DNA from: CAZQYB01 sp964582985
Lineage (GTDB): Bacteria; Planctomycetota; Phycisphaerae; Sedimentisphaerales; Anaerobacaceae
Reading direction: 5' to 3'
DNA: 64,000 nt
Assembly (NCBI GenBank): GCA_964582985.1
Contig: CAZOUM010000006.1
Span: 9,884-73,883, forward strand
Shown here: piece after piece, positions 53,070 to 62,232 of the stretch
Layout: each line of letters starts with the position of its first letter
Numbering within the stretch: position 1 is the first letter of the stretch
The notes under the pieces: generated by a model
The model's database searches: none
The model's input: the letters and a program-made list of their open reading frames with translations, nothing else
Told to the model about the DNA's origin: nothing
Made by a program: the position numbers and the translations under genes

Positions 53070-54365
53070 ATGAGTGCGAAGATTCTGCTTTTAAATCCGC
53101 CGGTCTATGACTTCGCTGCATATGATTTCTGGCTGAAGCCCTACGGCCTGCTGAGCGTGGCGGGATACCTGCGAGGCAAAGCGGAATTTAAGCTCTTCGA
53201 TTATTTGGACAGGCTGTACCCATTCGCGGTCAAGCAGAAGGAACTTAAATCCGACCAGTGGGGTCGGGGGCGATTTTACTGCGAACAAATCCCAAGGCCT
53301 GGTTGCCTGGAGCATATTCCGCGGTATTTTCGGCGGTTCGGACTTCCCAGGAGTGTGTTTAAGGATTTTTTGGAACAACAAGGGCCATTCGATTTTGTGC
53401 TTGTCCAAACAATGATGACCTACTGGTACCTCGGTGTCAGGGAAGTCATTGAAGACATTCGCAAGGTATGGCCCGGGGCGAAGATTATAATTGGCGGCAA
53501 CTACGTGACACTTTGCAGTAGTCACGCACAAGGATTAGAAGCAGATTTGTTAGTGGAAGGTGTTAATCTTGAGCCGCTCTGGGAGTATTTAGGTATTGAG
53601 CCGGATTCAAAACAACCGGCATTGTGGGAAGCGTACGATAAGTTGAATGTCGGTGTACTAAAGCTTGGCGACGGGTGTCCCTTTGATTGTACTTACTGTT
53701 CCGTGCCCAAAGTTTACGGCAAATTCAAAGGACGCGCGCTGGAGAACTCTTTGGGCGAATTGGAACTGCTAATCAAGTGTGGCGTTGAAAATATTGCCTT
53801 CTACGATGACGCTTTGCTGTTCGATGCACACAAAGTCCTCGTACCGTTCTTGGAAGAGGTGCTGATACGAAATGTAAGGCTGAACTTTCACACTCCTAAC
53901 GGTCTTCATGCTCGCTTTATCACAGAAGAGTTGGCTGAATTGATGGTGAAGGCGGGCTTTAAGACTTTCTATCTTGGGTATGAGAGTGCATCTTTGCAAT
54001 GGCAGAAGCGTACCGGCTCAAAAGTTTCATCAGATGAACTGACGCAGGCTGTCGAGCACCTCACAGCCGCCGGGGCCGAACCTCAGAACATCACCGCATA
54101 TCAGATTCTCGGCCATCCCCACATAGGTATTCAGCAACTCGAAGGCTCAATGCGTTTCGCGAATAGTCTCGGCATTCGTGGGATGCTGGCGGACTTTTCG
54201 CCGATACCGGGGACGCGGGACGGTGAGGAATGTAGAAAATGGGTGGATATGGACGAGCCGTTGTTCCACAACAAAACGGCCTTTCCAATTATTCTACTGG
54301 GGTTCGATGAGGCAAATCGGCTCAAAGACCTGCAGCGGCGGTTGAACCGTTCACTGCTTAAATGA
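53070..54365 (+). CDS. B12-binding-type radical SAM protein
   Basis: A 431-residue enzyme. The N-terminal part (about 1-180) looks like a cobalamin-binding Rossmann fold (ILLLNPPVYDF, then KIIIGGNYVTL), though the DxHxxG cobalamin lower-ligand motif is not obvious. The radical SAM cluster motif CPFDCTYC at about residue 207 (Cys-x3-Cys-x2-Cys) and a GVENIAFYDDAL segment follow. It closes with the TIM-barrel part (FYLGYESASLQWQKRTG). Such enzymes methylate or rearrange sugars, lipids or peptides. It is the third gene of the cluster between the isomerase paralogs, 13 bp after the kinase, and may act on the same pathway. Confidence 0.87.
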   Translation: MSAKILLLNPPVYDFAAYDFWLKPYGLLSVAGYLRGKAEFKLFDYLDRLYPFAVKQKELKSDQWGRGRFYCEQIPRPGCLEHIPRYFRRFGLPRSVFKDFLEQQGPFDFVLVQTMMTYWYLGVREVIEDIRKVWPGAKIIIGGNYVTLCSSHAQGLEADLLVEGVNLEPLWEYLGIEPDSKQPALWEAYDKLNVGVLKLGDGCPFDCTYCSVPKVYGKFKGRALENSLGELELLIKCGVENIAFYDDALLFDAHKVLVPFLEEVLIRNVRLNFHTPNGLHARFITEELAELMVKAGFKTFYLGYESASLQWQKRTGSKVSSDELTQAVEHLTAAGAEPQNITAYQILGHPHIGIQQLEGSMRFANSLGIRGMLADFSPIPGTRDGEECRKWVDMDEPLFHNKTAFPIILLGFDEANRLKDLQRRLNRSLLK

Positions 54366-54505
54366 CCAGTTGATTGATTTCGGCACTTGCTGAAATAGAA
54401 ATTGACAGGCAGCAGCAACGTAAGTTACCTTACAAAAGATGGGAGCAACTACTTTCGGTCAAGCGAAGCGTACCATAGAAATCATTGTTTGTGAGGAGTT
54501 GGATT

Positions 54506-55912
54506 ATGAGCGACTTAATAAACCGACGAGAGTTTTTGGGTGTAAGTGCTGCTGGGGCCGGAGCGATGCTGCTGGGTAGCCGCAGCGTATTGGCTGCGGA
54601 GCGTGAAGAGTGGCCGGCGAAGTTGCCCCCTGTGAAGATTCGCAAGATTTATCTTGCCAAGCCGATACCGACCTGGCCCAAGCCGGACCTGGATATCCCG
54701 GCGGAAATCGCGCGGCTTGAGAAGCACCTGGCCAACGCAGAGCGTAAGCTCGGTGACGTCAAATTTGTTGGAGGAGATTTGTTGCGAGTGGCCGGCGATG
54801 CGGAGCACCTTGCGGAAAACCTTGGCGACGTTGCCGCCCTGATGGTTTTCAATCTTACTTCGGGGGTCGGACACCTGTTGGCCCGCCTCGTCGATACAGG
54901 TCTGCCGACGGCGATGTTCTCACAGCTCTATAGCGGGCACGATTGGGCACGCATCGCTTCCATGCAGAAGCAGGGCAAAAAAGTCATCTGCCTTGCCACC
55001 AGTGATTACGGCGAGATTGCCGAGGCCGCGGCACTGATGCGGGTGCCGCCACGGCTGCGGCAAACGAGAATCATCTACATCCGCAACGGTGGAATGGATG
55101 CCGAAAGGACTAAGCAATTCAAAGACAAACTCGGTGTCGACGTTGTCTCCGTTAACAACAAGCAGTTGAACAAAGCGTACAACGCCGTGGACGACAAGGC
55201 GGCTAAGGCTGAGGCCGACCTGTGGATTCGCGGGGCAGAGAAAGTCGTCGAACCAACCCGTGAGGAAATCGTCAAGTCCACGCGTCTGTACCTGGCCATG
55301 AAGTCAATGATGCAACAGCATCAGTCGCGGGCGATTACCATTAATTGCCTCGGCCTGTTTAGAAGAAAGCTGCTGCCCGCCTATCCCTGCCTTGGCTTCT
55401 GCAGGCTCAACAACCTCGGTCTGGTCGGTGCGTGCGAGGCGGACATCCGCTCGACCCTGACCATGTTGATGTTCGGCTACGCTTTTGGCGTGCCGGGTTT
55501 CATAAGCGATCCGGTCTTCGACACATCAACCAACACCGTAATCCACGCCCACTGCGTTTCCGCAACAAGGAATTACGGCCCAAAGGGACCACAATGTCCC
55601 TACATCATTCGCAGCCATATGGAGGACAACAAGGGCGCTGCGCTGCAGGTTAAGCACCGCGTTGGAGAGGTTATTACAGCGGCGAAGCTGGCTGACCTTG
55701 AGACGATGCTCGTTTCGACCGGTACGATTACGGGCAACCCTGATGTCGACCGTGGCTGCCGTACAAAAATCGCTACTAAAGTGGCGGATGCACGAAAGAT
55801 TCTGGACAACTACAGTGCCGGTCTGCACCGTGTTATCTTTTACGGCGACCGGGTGCAGAGCATCAAGCACCTCGGTGTGCTGATGGGAATTAAGGTTGTC
55901 GAGGAAGGGTGA
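54506..55912 (+). CDS. Tat-exported sugar-isomerase-like protein, copy 2
   Basis: About 468 residues from the ATG at 54506, with GTGAGGAGTTGGATT just upstream; an earlier start at 54485 would precede the signal. The twin-arginine leader NRREFLGVSAAGAGAMLLGS is followed by the same domain order as copy 1: ATSDYGEIAEAAALMRVPP, QTRIIYIRNGGM, LVGACEADIRSTLTMLMFGY and the closing DRVQSIKHLGVLMGIKVVEE. Unlike copy 1 it has no Cys in its signal, so may be soluble. Sequence divergence from copy 1 is high over the first 200 residues, but the last third is closely similar. Its function is unknown. Confidence 0.83.
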   Translation: MSDLINRREFLGVSAAGAGAMLLGSRSVLAAEREEWPAKLPPVKIRKIYLAKPIPTWPKPDLDIPAEIARLEKHLANAERKLGDVKFVGGDLLRVAGDAEHLAENLGDVAALMVFNLTSGVGHLLARLVDTGLPTAMFSQLYSGHDWARIASMQKQGKKVICLATSDYGEIAEAAALMRVPPRLRQTRIIYIRNGGMDAERTKQFKDKLGVDVVSVNNKQLNKAYNAVDDKAAKAEADLWIRGAEKVVEPTREEIVKSTRLYLAMKSMMQQHQSRAITINCLGLFRRKLLPAYPCLGFCRLNNLGLVGACEADIRSTLTMLMFGYAFGVPGFISDPVFDTSTNTVIHAHCVSATRNYGPKGPQCPYIIRSHMEDNKGAALQVKHRVGEVITAAKLADLETMLVSTGTITGNPDVDRGCRTKIATKVADARKILDNYSAGLHRVIFYGDRVQSIKHLGVLMGIKVVEEG

Positions 55913-56048
55913 GCCCCGCAGCGAAGTGACTTGTAAATGTAAAGCCGGAAGGACGTCACTAATTCCATGACAGAGTCGTTGTGCTGTTATGGCGGGTGAT
56001 AGATCGGGGCGTTTGATTTTTCACGCCAAGTTTTGTATGCTTTTCTTT

Positions 56049-57434
56049 ATGAGCGGTCAAACTGTGCACATTAAGAGTTTCGGGTGCCAGATGAATAAGC
56101 TGGATACGGCGTTGGTGACTTCTGCGCTTAGGGAGGCGGGGTTTGGGTTCACCGAGAACGTCAAAGAAGCCGATGCTGTTCTGATAAATACCTGCTCGGT
56201 CCGCGAACATGCGGAGCAGCGGGTTCTTTCGCATCTTGGGCATCTGAAGCACATAAAAGAAAAGAAGCCTGATATGGTCGTCGGGGTGGTCGGATGTATG
56301 GCGCAGCGATTAGGCGCCGAATTGCTTGAACACGATGCAGTCGATATTGTGTGCGGGCCGGCACAGATATTACAAATCGCTGAGCTTGTCACCGAGGCGT
56401 TGCAGGATAAGAAAAAAGCAGTGGCGGTGACAGAGAAAATCCGCAAGGCAAAGCCAGAGAATCAGGCGCTTGAAGAATTTGAGTCGGCTTGCGGCATTGA
56501 TGACAAAGCGATACCGGCTCAGGCATTTGTGCGGGCGATGCGCGGCTGCAATAAGTTCTGCACGTACTGCATTGTGCCTTATGTTCGCGGGCCGGAGGTC
56601 TCGCGTCCCCCTGAAGCGATAATCGAGCAGATAAAAAAGTTAGCGGATAACGGCGTAAAGCTGGTGACACTGCTGGGGCAGGCGATAAACTCGTACAAAT
56701 ACCAGGCCGGTGACAAGACGTATTGCCTGGCGGATTTGTTCCGTCTTGCGAGCGAGGTAAATGGCATTGAATGGATACGATTTGTTACGAGCTATCCGCA
56801 GGATGAGTTTTATGATGAGATTTTGAAAGCGATGGCGGAGCTGCCGAAGGTGTGCAATTACCTGCATATGCCGGCACAGAGCAGCTCGGATAAAATACTG
56901 CGGGCGATGAATCGCAATTATACGGCTGAGCAGTATCTGGGGCTTCTGGCCAAGGCCAGGGCGATGGTGCCGGGGATTGCGATTGCCGGTGACTTTATAG
57001 TCGGATTCCCGCAAGAGACAGAGCAGGATTTTCAGGACACCGTCGAATTAGTTAAGAAGGCCCGGTATAAGAACTGCTTTGTTTTTAAGTATTCGCCGAG
57101 GCCGGGGACGACGGCGGATAAGAGATTGGAAGATAATATTCCGCTTGAGGTCAAGAGGAGGCGCAATATTGAATTGTTAGCGGTGCAGGAAAAAGTCAGC
57201 GGCGAATCGAGCCGGGAGTTTTTGGGCAGGACGGTAAGAGTTTTGGTTGAGGGTTTGAGTAAGAAGCCGCATCTTGACTCGGCCGAAGGCCAAAATCTGC
57301 CGCAGTTGGTCGGCAGGACGGCCGAAGATTGGATAGTAGTATTCAATGGGCCGGAGAGTCTGGCGGGAAAATTTGCAAAGGTGAAAATCACACGGGTCTC
57401 ACCGCTTACTCTATTTGGCGAGTTGTCTGTATAA
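56049..57434 (+). CDS. miaB: tRNA-2-methylthio-N6-isopentenyladenosine synthase MiaB
   Basis: About 461 residues from the ATG at 56049; the earlier Met at 55989 is unlikely. The MTTase domain has SFGCQMNKLDT, then INTCSVREHAEQR and VGCMAQRLG, with the three cluster cysteines. The radical SAM motif CNKFCTYC and PYVRGPEVSRP follow, then a TRAM domain (VSGESSREFLGRTVRVLVEG) at the C-terminus. MiaB methylthiolates isopentenyladenosine at position 37 of tRNAs. The FGCQMN and VREHAEQR motifs separate it from RimO at 4.7 kb. It is followed, 15 bp later, by a membrane protein. Confidence 0.95.
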   Translation: MSGQTVHIKSFGCQMNKLDTALVTSALREAGFGFTENVKEADAVLINTCSVREHAEQRVLSHLGHLKHIKEKKPDMVVGVVGCMAQRLGAELLEHDAVDIVCGPAQILQIAELVTEALQDKKKAVAVTEKIRKAKPENQALEEFESACGIDDKAIPAQAFVRAMRGCNKFCTYCIVPYVRGPEVSRPPEAIIEQIKKLADNGVKLVTLLGQAINSYKYQAGDKTYCLADLFRLASEVNGIEWIRFVTSYPQDEFYDEILKAMAELPKVCNYLHMPAQSSSDKILRAMNRNYTAEQYLGLLAKARAMVPGIAIAGDFIVGFPQETEQDFQDTVELVKKARYKNCFVFKYSPRPGTTADKRLEDNIPLEVKRRRNIELLAVQEKVSGESSREFLGRTVRVLVEGLSKKPHLDSAEGQNLPQLVGRTAEDWIVVFNGPESLAGKFAKVKITRVSPLTLFGELSV

Positions 57435-57449
57435 GTTTGAGAGGTCCGA

Positions 57450-58367
57450 ATGTTACAAGAGCTGACAGAACAAGATAAAAGAGGTAGGCCTGTAAGGAAA
57501 CACCCGATTATTCGCAAAGCAGTAATTGCCGGCGTTGCCGCAGTTGTCCTTATGGTTATCTTTGGCTTGGGTACGTTGGCTTACAACAACGTATCCTTAG
57601 CCAGCGATGAGGCCTTTGCAAAACGTTTGGATGCGGCAATTGAAAGATGCCTGAACTGGACGGAAGCACACAGGGACGTAATCCTGAAAAAGAAGAACAT
57701 AGCGCTTATAAAGATGCTTACAGAGATTGAAAGCTTAAGAGCAACACCTATATTCTCGGATATTGTCAGCAGCTTTATGGCCGCACCAACTCGGCCGAGA
57801 TGTTGGAAACGCCTCGTTGACCCAAACTGGCCGGTGGATGAAATCGAACTTAACATAGCGATTAAGAAAGAGTATATCGACAATAAATGGGTTCTCTACG
57901 CGATGGCTCCTGATAAAGCGAAGATTACACCGGAAGAGATGGACTTGTTCAATCCGGAGCGGTGGCAGGGTCGAAAGCTTACGCATCAGCTTGACGCTTT
58001 GATTACGCTTAGGAGGACCAAGGGTGCGAACAAAGAGCTGGATGAGCTCATCGAGCATCTTTGCAACCGGTTAAGCAGCGAACTCGTATTTGATGTGGCG
58101 GTGATGGATATTTATATTCAAAAGGTGACGTTTGTTCTAAGGGCCGGTTTTCCGGAGAAGATTCGCAGGCGGTGGGTTGAGCGGATAATTGCAAATCAAT
58201 TGGACGATGGCGGGTGGAACGACAGGTGGTTTTGGTTGACTTCAGACAGCAGAAGACCGGTATTTGATTTTGCCACGCCGGCAGGTAATCAGCATGCTAC
58301 GGTTCAAGCATTGGCGGCATTGTATTTTGTTAAGTACCGTTATCCGGAGTGCTTTGGGTTGAAATAG
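57450..58367 (+). CDS. Membrane-anchored protein with an alpha-toroid-like C-terminus
   Basis: A 305-residue protein with a single membrane helix at about 24-46 (KAVIAGVAAVVLMVIFGLGT) and a large extracytoplasmic part. The C-terminal 70 residues (IIANQLDDGGWNDRWFWLTS and QHATVQALAALYFVKYRYPE) resemble a repeat of the squalene-hopene cyclase or prenyltransferase alpha-barrel: the QxDGGW and hxALxAL patterns are typical. Only one or two such repeats are present, so it is not a full cyclase. I infer a lipid- or protein-binding role. It starts 15 bp after miaB. Confidence 0.7.
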   Translation: MLQELTEQDKRGRPVRKHPIIRKAVIAGVAAVVLMVIFGLGTLAYNNVSLASDEAFAKRLDAAIERCLNWTEAHRDVILKKKNIALIKMLTEIESLRATPIFSDIVSSFMAAPTRPRCWKRLVDPNWPVDEIELNIAIKKEYIDNKWVLYAMAPDKAKITPEEMDLFNPERWQGRKLTHQLDALITLRRTKGANKELDELIEHLCNRLSSELVFDVAVMDIYIQKVTFVLRAGFPEKIRRRWVERIIANQLDDGGWNDRWFWLTSDSRRPVFDFATPAGNQHATVQALAALYFVKYRYPECFGLK

Positions 58368-58579
58368 GTCAAGACACGGGACAAAAGCATTAGACTGGAT
58401 GCCCACCCGTTCGGCTTCGCTCAGGACGCTCTTGTAATTGTTAGTTTCATTACCGACTAATGACTATTTGGTTTAGGTATTGGTTGGTAGTACTTAGAGT
58501 GGCATTGGGGTTGCGTTGATTTGGCCGAGAGGGTAGAATATACAGCGGGAGATATGGAGATACAAGAAGAGGTTTTCTG

Positions 58580-58870
58580 TTGAGAGCAGCAAAGGGATAT
58601 ATCTGCATTGCTGTTGCAGTTTTGTGGGGGATGAGCGGGTTATCACTGGGGGCTGGTAAATCGAAGGTTAAATTCAGCTCGTATGAACTCAAGGCCAGGG
58701 CCGGAGAAATACTGCTGTTTGATTTCGATGGGGACAGCCTTGATGATATTGTCGTAATAAACGAGCCGAACCTTATCTTCTTTTTTCAGGAGTCCAAGGG
58801 AGGTTTTGCTAAAGAGCCGGCGCTAATTTATTCGACGGGTGATAAGCCATCGGTTTTGCGGTGGGGATAA
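58580..58870 (+). CDS. Truncated VCBS/FG-GAP repeat secreted protein
   Basis: A 96-residue protein with a TTG start after AAGAGG. A signal peptide (YICIAVAVLWGMSGLSLG) is followed by one partial repeat of the FG-GAP type: GEILLFDFDGDSLDDIVVIN, where DFDGDSLDD is a calcium-binding loop of beta-propeller proteins. The chain stops at LRWG, after one repeat only, whereas such proteins normally have several, so the gene is probably a 5' fragment. Another fragment, of an ABC permease, begins at the same place in another frame. It may be non-functional. Confidence 0.6.
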   Translation: MRAAKGYICIAVAVLWGMSGLSLGAGKSKVKFSSYELKARAGEILLFDFDGDSLDDIVVINEPNLIFFFQESKGGFAKEPALIYSTGDKPSVLRWG

Positions 58871-59091
58871 TTATCCTGCTTGCCACCGTCAAACATTTTA
58901 TCGGCATCGGGCCGTATGTATTCACAACGTATGTTGGCTCCTCCTGGGGGATATTTCACCAGGTTGCGGATGGGGTGGACTATCGGTGGTCGCCTGAAGT
59001 CTGGAAGATTGTTACCGTTTCACTTATTTACTGTTTTGTAACATTTACAGCGGGTTTGGCCATCTTTGCAAAACGAGATTTCAACGGCTGA
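58845..59091 (+). pseudogene. C-terminal fragment of an ABC-2 type transporter permease
   Basis: The frame reads GFAVGIIILLATVKHFIGIG, then FTTYVGSSWGIFHQVADG, and ends KIVTVSLIYCFVTFTAGLAI with FAKRDFNG. This is the usual end of an ABC-2 permease: last membrane helix, then a short FxxRDF tail. Earlier helices are missing and the upstream frame is closed by a TAA, so only about 80 residues survive. It is joined directly to the truncated VCBS gene, consistent with a deletion or rearrangement that removed the middle of both genes. Confidence 0.6.
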
Positions 59092-59225
59092 GACGTTTAG
59101 TGTTGAGCATATAATTTAGTGTACGGAGCGGGAATAATTTTTGAGCTGCTACCGTCTACGCTAACGCCGCCTCTGGTCAACTAAAGTTGTTTGGTCATGG
59201 TCAGGCAATGCAGATACCATGCAAG

Positions 59226-60725
59226 TCAAGCTCTGCTATGAGCTCGTGTCAATCTTGCCAGTTTTCTAACAATTGGAGCGCGGATTTGTCCGGGCCTGAG
59301 TCGCCAACACCAGTTGCCTTTAACTGTTGCAGGACGGTTCATGCGGGCATGCCGGCCTAATCCTAAAATATCCTGCATGGGAATAATTGCCAGGTCGGCA
59401 ACGGAGCTGTTCGCAAGGGCCGTCACGCACCAGGATACTTGACTGACAGGTACTTTGCGTCCGAGACAGTCAAAGAGTCTTTTCTTTTGCTCGGGTTTGA
59501 TTTCTTTTTCGAACCAACCCTTCACAGTGTTGTTGTCATGCGTGCCCGTGTAAACTGCGCAGTTTCTTACGTGATTGCAAAGGCAATGCGGATTTGCAGC
59601 CGGGTCGCCATCAAAAGCAAACTGAAGCACTTTCATCGAATGAAGCTGGAACTTTTCTATGATTGCTCGCACATCCTCGGTAATGCTTCCTAAATCTTCA
59701 GCTATGAGGCAGCGGGATGGAAAATTCTTAAGCAGTTTGTTTAAGAAATCTTCTCCCGGCCCTTTGACCCATTTACCATCTTTGGCCGTCTTACTGCCGG
59801 CAGGGACCTGCCAGCAGGCGACAAAGGCCCTGAAGTGGTCGAGCCGAACAACATCGAACAAAGTCAGGCTATGCCTTACTCGCTGAATCCACCAGTAGTA
59901 CCCGGTTTTTCTTAGAGCTTTCCAGTCATATACCGGATTGCCCCATAATTGGCCGGTTCGGCTAAAATAATCCGGCGGGACACCGGCAACTGCTCGAGGC
60001 CTCTTCGTACCTGTCAGCTTAAAGAGCTCCGGATGGGCCCAGACGTCTGCACTGTCATAGGAAACATAGAATGGAATGTCCCCTATGATTTGAATGCCGC
60101 GCTGGTTGCAGTAATACTTCAAGGAAAGCCATTGCTTGAAGAACAAATATTGTAAAAACTTTTCTTTGTCTATGGCATCTCGCAACTGGGCCCTTATAGA
60201 TTTAAGAGCATCGTGTTTCCTGTCCCGGAATTTTGCCGGCCAGCCGGGCCACGAACGCCGCTGGAAGTGCTGACGTAAGGCAGCAAACGCTGCAAAAGCA
60301 TCAAGCCAATTCTTGTTTTTCAAACAGAACAGCTCAAAGTCAGCACTCCTGGGCATAGCCTTGAAACGCGCGAAAGCGACATCTAACAACTTGGTTTTGT
60401 AAGAGATGACAGAAGGATAATCCACAGACACTTGAGAAAAAGCAGGTTTTTCCTGAATATCCTTTCTGGACAAAAAATTTTGGCTGTGCAGCAGCTCAGG
60501 GCTGATGAGCAAAGTGTTTCCTGCAAAGGCTGATAGAGTGTTATAGGGGGAACAAGGAGGATACGGCACTGGTGGGGTCAATGGCAACACCTGCCAGTAG
60601 CTCTGCTTGGCCCGAAAAAGGAAATCAGCAAAGCGGTAGGCTTCCGGACCAAGGTCACCGACGCCATATTTTGAAGGCAATGAAATTATATGCAGTAGTA
60701 CGCCGGCTGCTCTTTTATCTATCAT
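59226..60725 (-). CDS. malQ: 4-alpha-glucanotransferase (amylomaltase)
   Basis: A 499-residue GH77 enzyme that transfers maltosyl groups between alpha-glucans and releases glucose. The start LHIISLPSKYGVGDLGPEA is the usual N-terminal signature. The catalytic Asp nucleophile lies in FDVVRLDHFRAF, the acid Glu in LIAEDLGSIT, and the third Asp in TGTHDNNTVKGW. VLPLTPPVPYPPCSPYNTLS is the substrate-binding region. It is normal length. It is a lone gene on the minus strand, without glycogen-metabolism neighbours in the window. The assignment is secure. Confidence 0.96.
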   Translation of the reverse strand: MIDKRAAGVLLHIISLPSKYGVGDLGPEAYRFADFLFRAKQSYWQVLPLTPPVPYPPCSPYNTLSAFAGNTLLISPELLHSQNFLSRKDIQEKPAFSQVSVDYPSVISYKTKLLDVAFARFKAMPRSADFELFCLKNKNWLDAFAAFAALRQHFQRRSWPGWPAKFRDRKHDALKSIRAQLRDAIDKEKFLQYLFFKQWLSLKYYCNQRGIQIIGDIPFYVSYDSADVWAHPELFKLTGTKRPRAVAGVPPDYFSRTGQLWGNPVYDWKALRKTGYYWWIQRVRHSLTLFDVVRLDHFRAFVACWQVPAGSKTAKDGKWVKGPGEDFLNKLLKNFPSRCLIAEDLGSITEDVRAIIEKFQLHSMKVLQFAFDGDPAANPHCLCNHVRNCAVYTGTHDNNTVKGWFEKEIKPEQKKRLFDCLGRKVPVSQVSWCVTALANSSVADLAIIPMQDILGLGRHARMNRPATVKGNWCWRLRPGQIRAPIVRKLARLTRAHSRA

Positions 60726-60900
60726 CTGTCTGCCTCAACGACTCTTGAAGATTCTGACTCGAAATGCACCGGACTGTCCAACGCCGAAAAGTATGCTGCC
60801 TGGCGAAGCAACAATCAAGTGGAAGAAGCTGATTCTCCGTCCTCCTTCCAAGCGCCTTTAGGATATGCTGGAGTGAAATATGCGTATGTTTTCTATTTCC

Positions 60901-61347
60901 TTATTTACGGATTCTGCGTTTTTGTCTGCTTTTGCTCGGAATCTCTCTGATTTCGTACTTGCCCGCCTGACTCTTCTTTTGCTTAGAGGCAGATACTCCA
61001 GCAGTTCTCGGCGCTAATTTCGATAGAGCATTTCTACATACTTCTTGCGTATCACGGTTAGGGTGGTCTCGTCCCTGCGCAAGAAGGCGCAAAACCTTTT
61101 TCCTCATCCGGCCCCGCATGCTTCTAAGCCCATAGGCAGCCGCATTCTTGGTTGTTTTTGGGAAATTCCCAAACAGCGCCTCCTTTAAACTGTCTAAACC
61201 ATCTTCCTGCATCCAGGACAGATTGAAAGCAGCCGAGCGGCGGGTTGCAGCACTTTCAGAGTATAGTTTCTCCCTGAGCTTCTCAAGAAGCTTTATAGAT
61301 ACTTCATCCTTTTCCCGGCCTGTAAGTTTTCTTTTGCCTATCCTCAT
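60901..61347 (-). CDS. Small HEAT-repeat protein
   Basis: About 148 residues from the ATG at 61347. The middle is built of HEAT-like helical pairs: ESAATRRSAAFNLSWMQEDG, then LKEALFGNFPKTTKNAAAYG and MRKKVLRLLAQG, the usual alternation of Ala-Ala and Leu-Leu helices. The C-terminal 40 residues are very basic (KSRQKRRIRK), probably disordered and possibly RNA- or DNA-binding. There is no signal peptide. HEAT proteins are scaffolds; the partner is unknown. The gene ends 176 bp before malQ on the same strand. Confidence 0.75.
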   Translation of the reverse strand: MRIGKRKLTGREKDEVSIKLLEKLREKLYSESAATRRSAAFNLSWMQEDGLDSLKEALFGNFPKTTKNAAAYGLRSMRGRMRKKVLRLLAQGRDHPNRDTQEVCRNALSKLAPRTAGVSASKQKKSQAGKYEIREIPSKSRQKRRIRK

Positions 61348-61429
61348 AAGAACCACCCAATATTGTACCGGTAAATAGTGCGAATATCAATAGTAGTTTG
61401 TTTTCTGTAGAGTACCTATTCAATTGTAA

Positions 61430-61519
<90 letters not shown>

Positions 61520-61531
61520 AATTTCGATACT

Positions 61532-61570
61532 ACCTGCCCCCGCGTTTCACGCGAAGCGGGGCGGCGGGTA
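61532..61570. repeat. 39-bp repeat, unit 1
   Basis: ACCTGCCCCCGCGTTTCACG, followed by CGAAGCGGGGCGGCGGGTA, in total 39 bp. The unit is internally palindromic: CCCCGC pairs with GCGGGG and CGCGTTTCACGCG forms a small stem, so it can fold as a hairpin. Confidence 0.85.
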
Positions 61571-61623
61571 CAAAGTCCTATCTACTTTACATATAGTGGT
61601 GCAGTATTGCAAGAAAATTAGCC

Positions 61624-61662
61624 ACCTGCCCCCGCGTTTCACGCGAAGCGGGGCGGCGGGTA
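61624..61662. repeat. 39-bp repeat, unit 2
   Basis: An exact copy of the unit at 61532-61570 in the same orientation, 92 bp further on. Two identical hairpin units in tandem look like a REP-type element. Confidence 0.85.
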
Positions 61663-62232
61663 GGTTCCGCTATTTCGGAACGGATATGCACTAAGCTCTC
61701 CGTCAGTTAGATTGCCGTAAAGGCTTTGTCGCCTCATAAATTTGTGAGTAATTTGCTTTTTGTGTGCATAGTACTTTATGGAAACCGGCACGGGAAAAAG
61801 ACGCTATAGAGAGTCGGTTGAATCGATGCTAACGGTCTGTAAATATTTTGTAAAAAGGCAGGCCGATTATTTTACAGACATTTTACTTTATATTCGACTG
61901 GCATTGTTGTATTATTAATATAGACAGCGGCGAATTTGGCCCACAGCCCCGTCTGCGACGGGAGTCGCCGGGGCCGGCAGGTTTGAGATGGAGAACCGGA
62001 AAGATGGGAACTTTTCCACAACTCGTTAGTCTATGAATATAGCAGCCCAGACAAAGCACCGTTATAGGCAGGTTCATCTTGTGCGGCTTATTGAGTCGTT
62101 GTTTTGCTGTCTTTTTGCACTACGGGAGACTTTGGAAAATGTGGTCCCTCTTAACTTCAACGGGAATTGCCCTCCCAGCTTTTTGCGTAAATGTTTCTAT
62201 TTAGTAGCAGACTTCATTTAAGGAGGCTAAAA

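Larger units (their letters stand above)
61520..62232. other. Gap between tRNA-Ser and the TPR gene
   Basis: A 713-bp stretch. It holds the twin 39-bp repeats (61532-61662), then an AT-rich part, then a G/C-rich segment at about 61925-62000 with a CCCGTC-TGC-GACGGG hairpin. That segment lies upstream of the TPR gene's AAGGAGG and could be a structured leader, but I cannot match it to a known riboswitch. I see no coding gene. Confidence 0.5.

Noticed and set aside
58400..58430. TTCGGCTTCGCTCAGGACGC as a repeat element
   Set aside because: Such a segment is common in dispersed repeats, but no second copy or arms are visible in the window.
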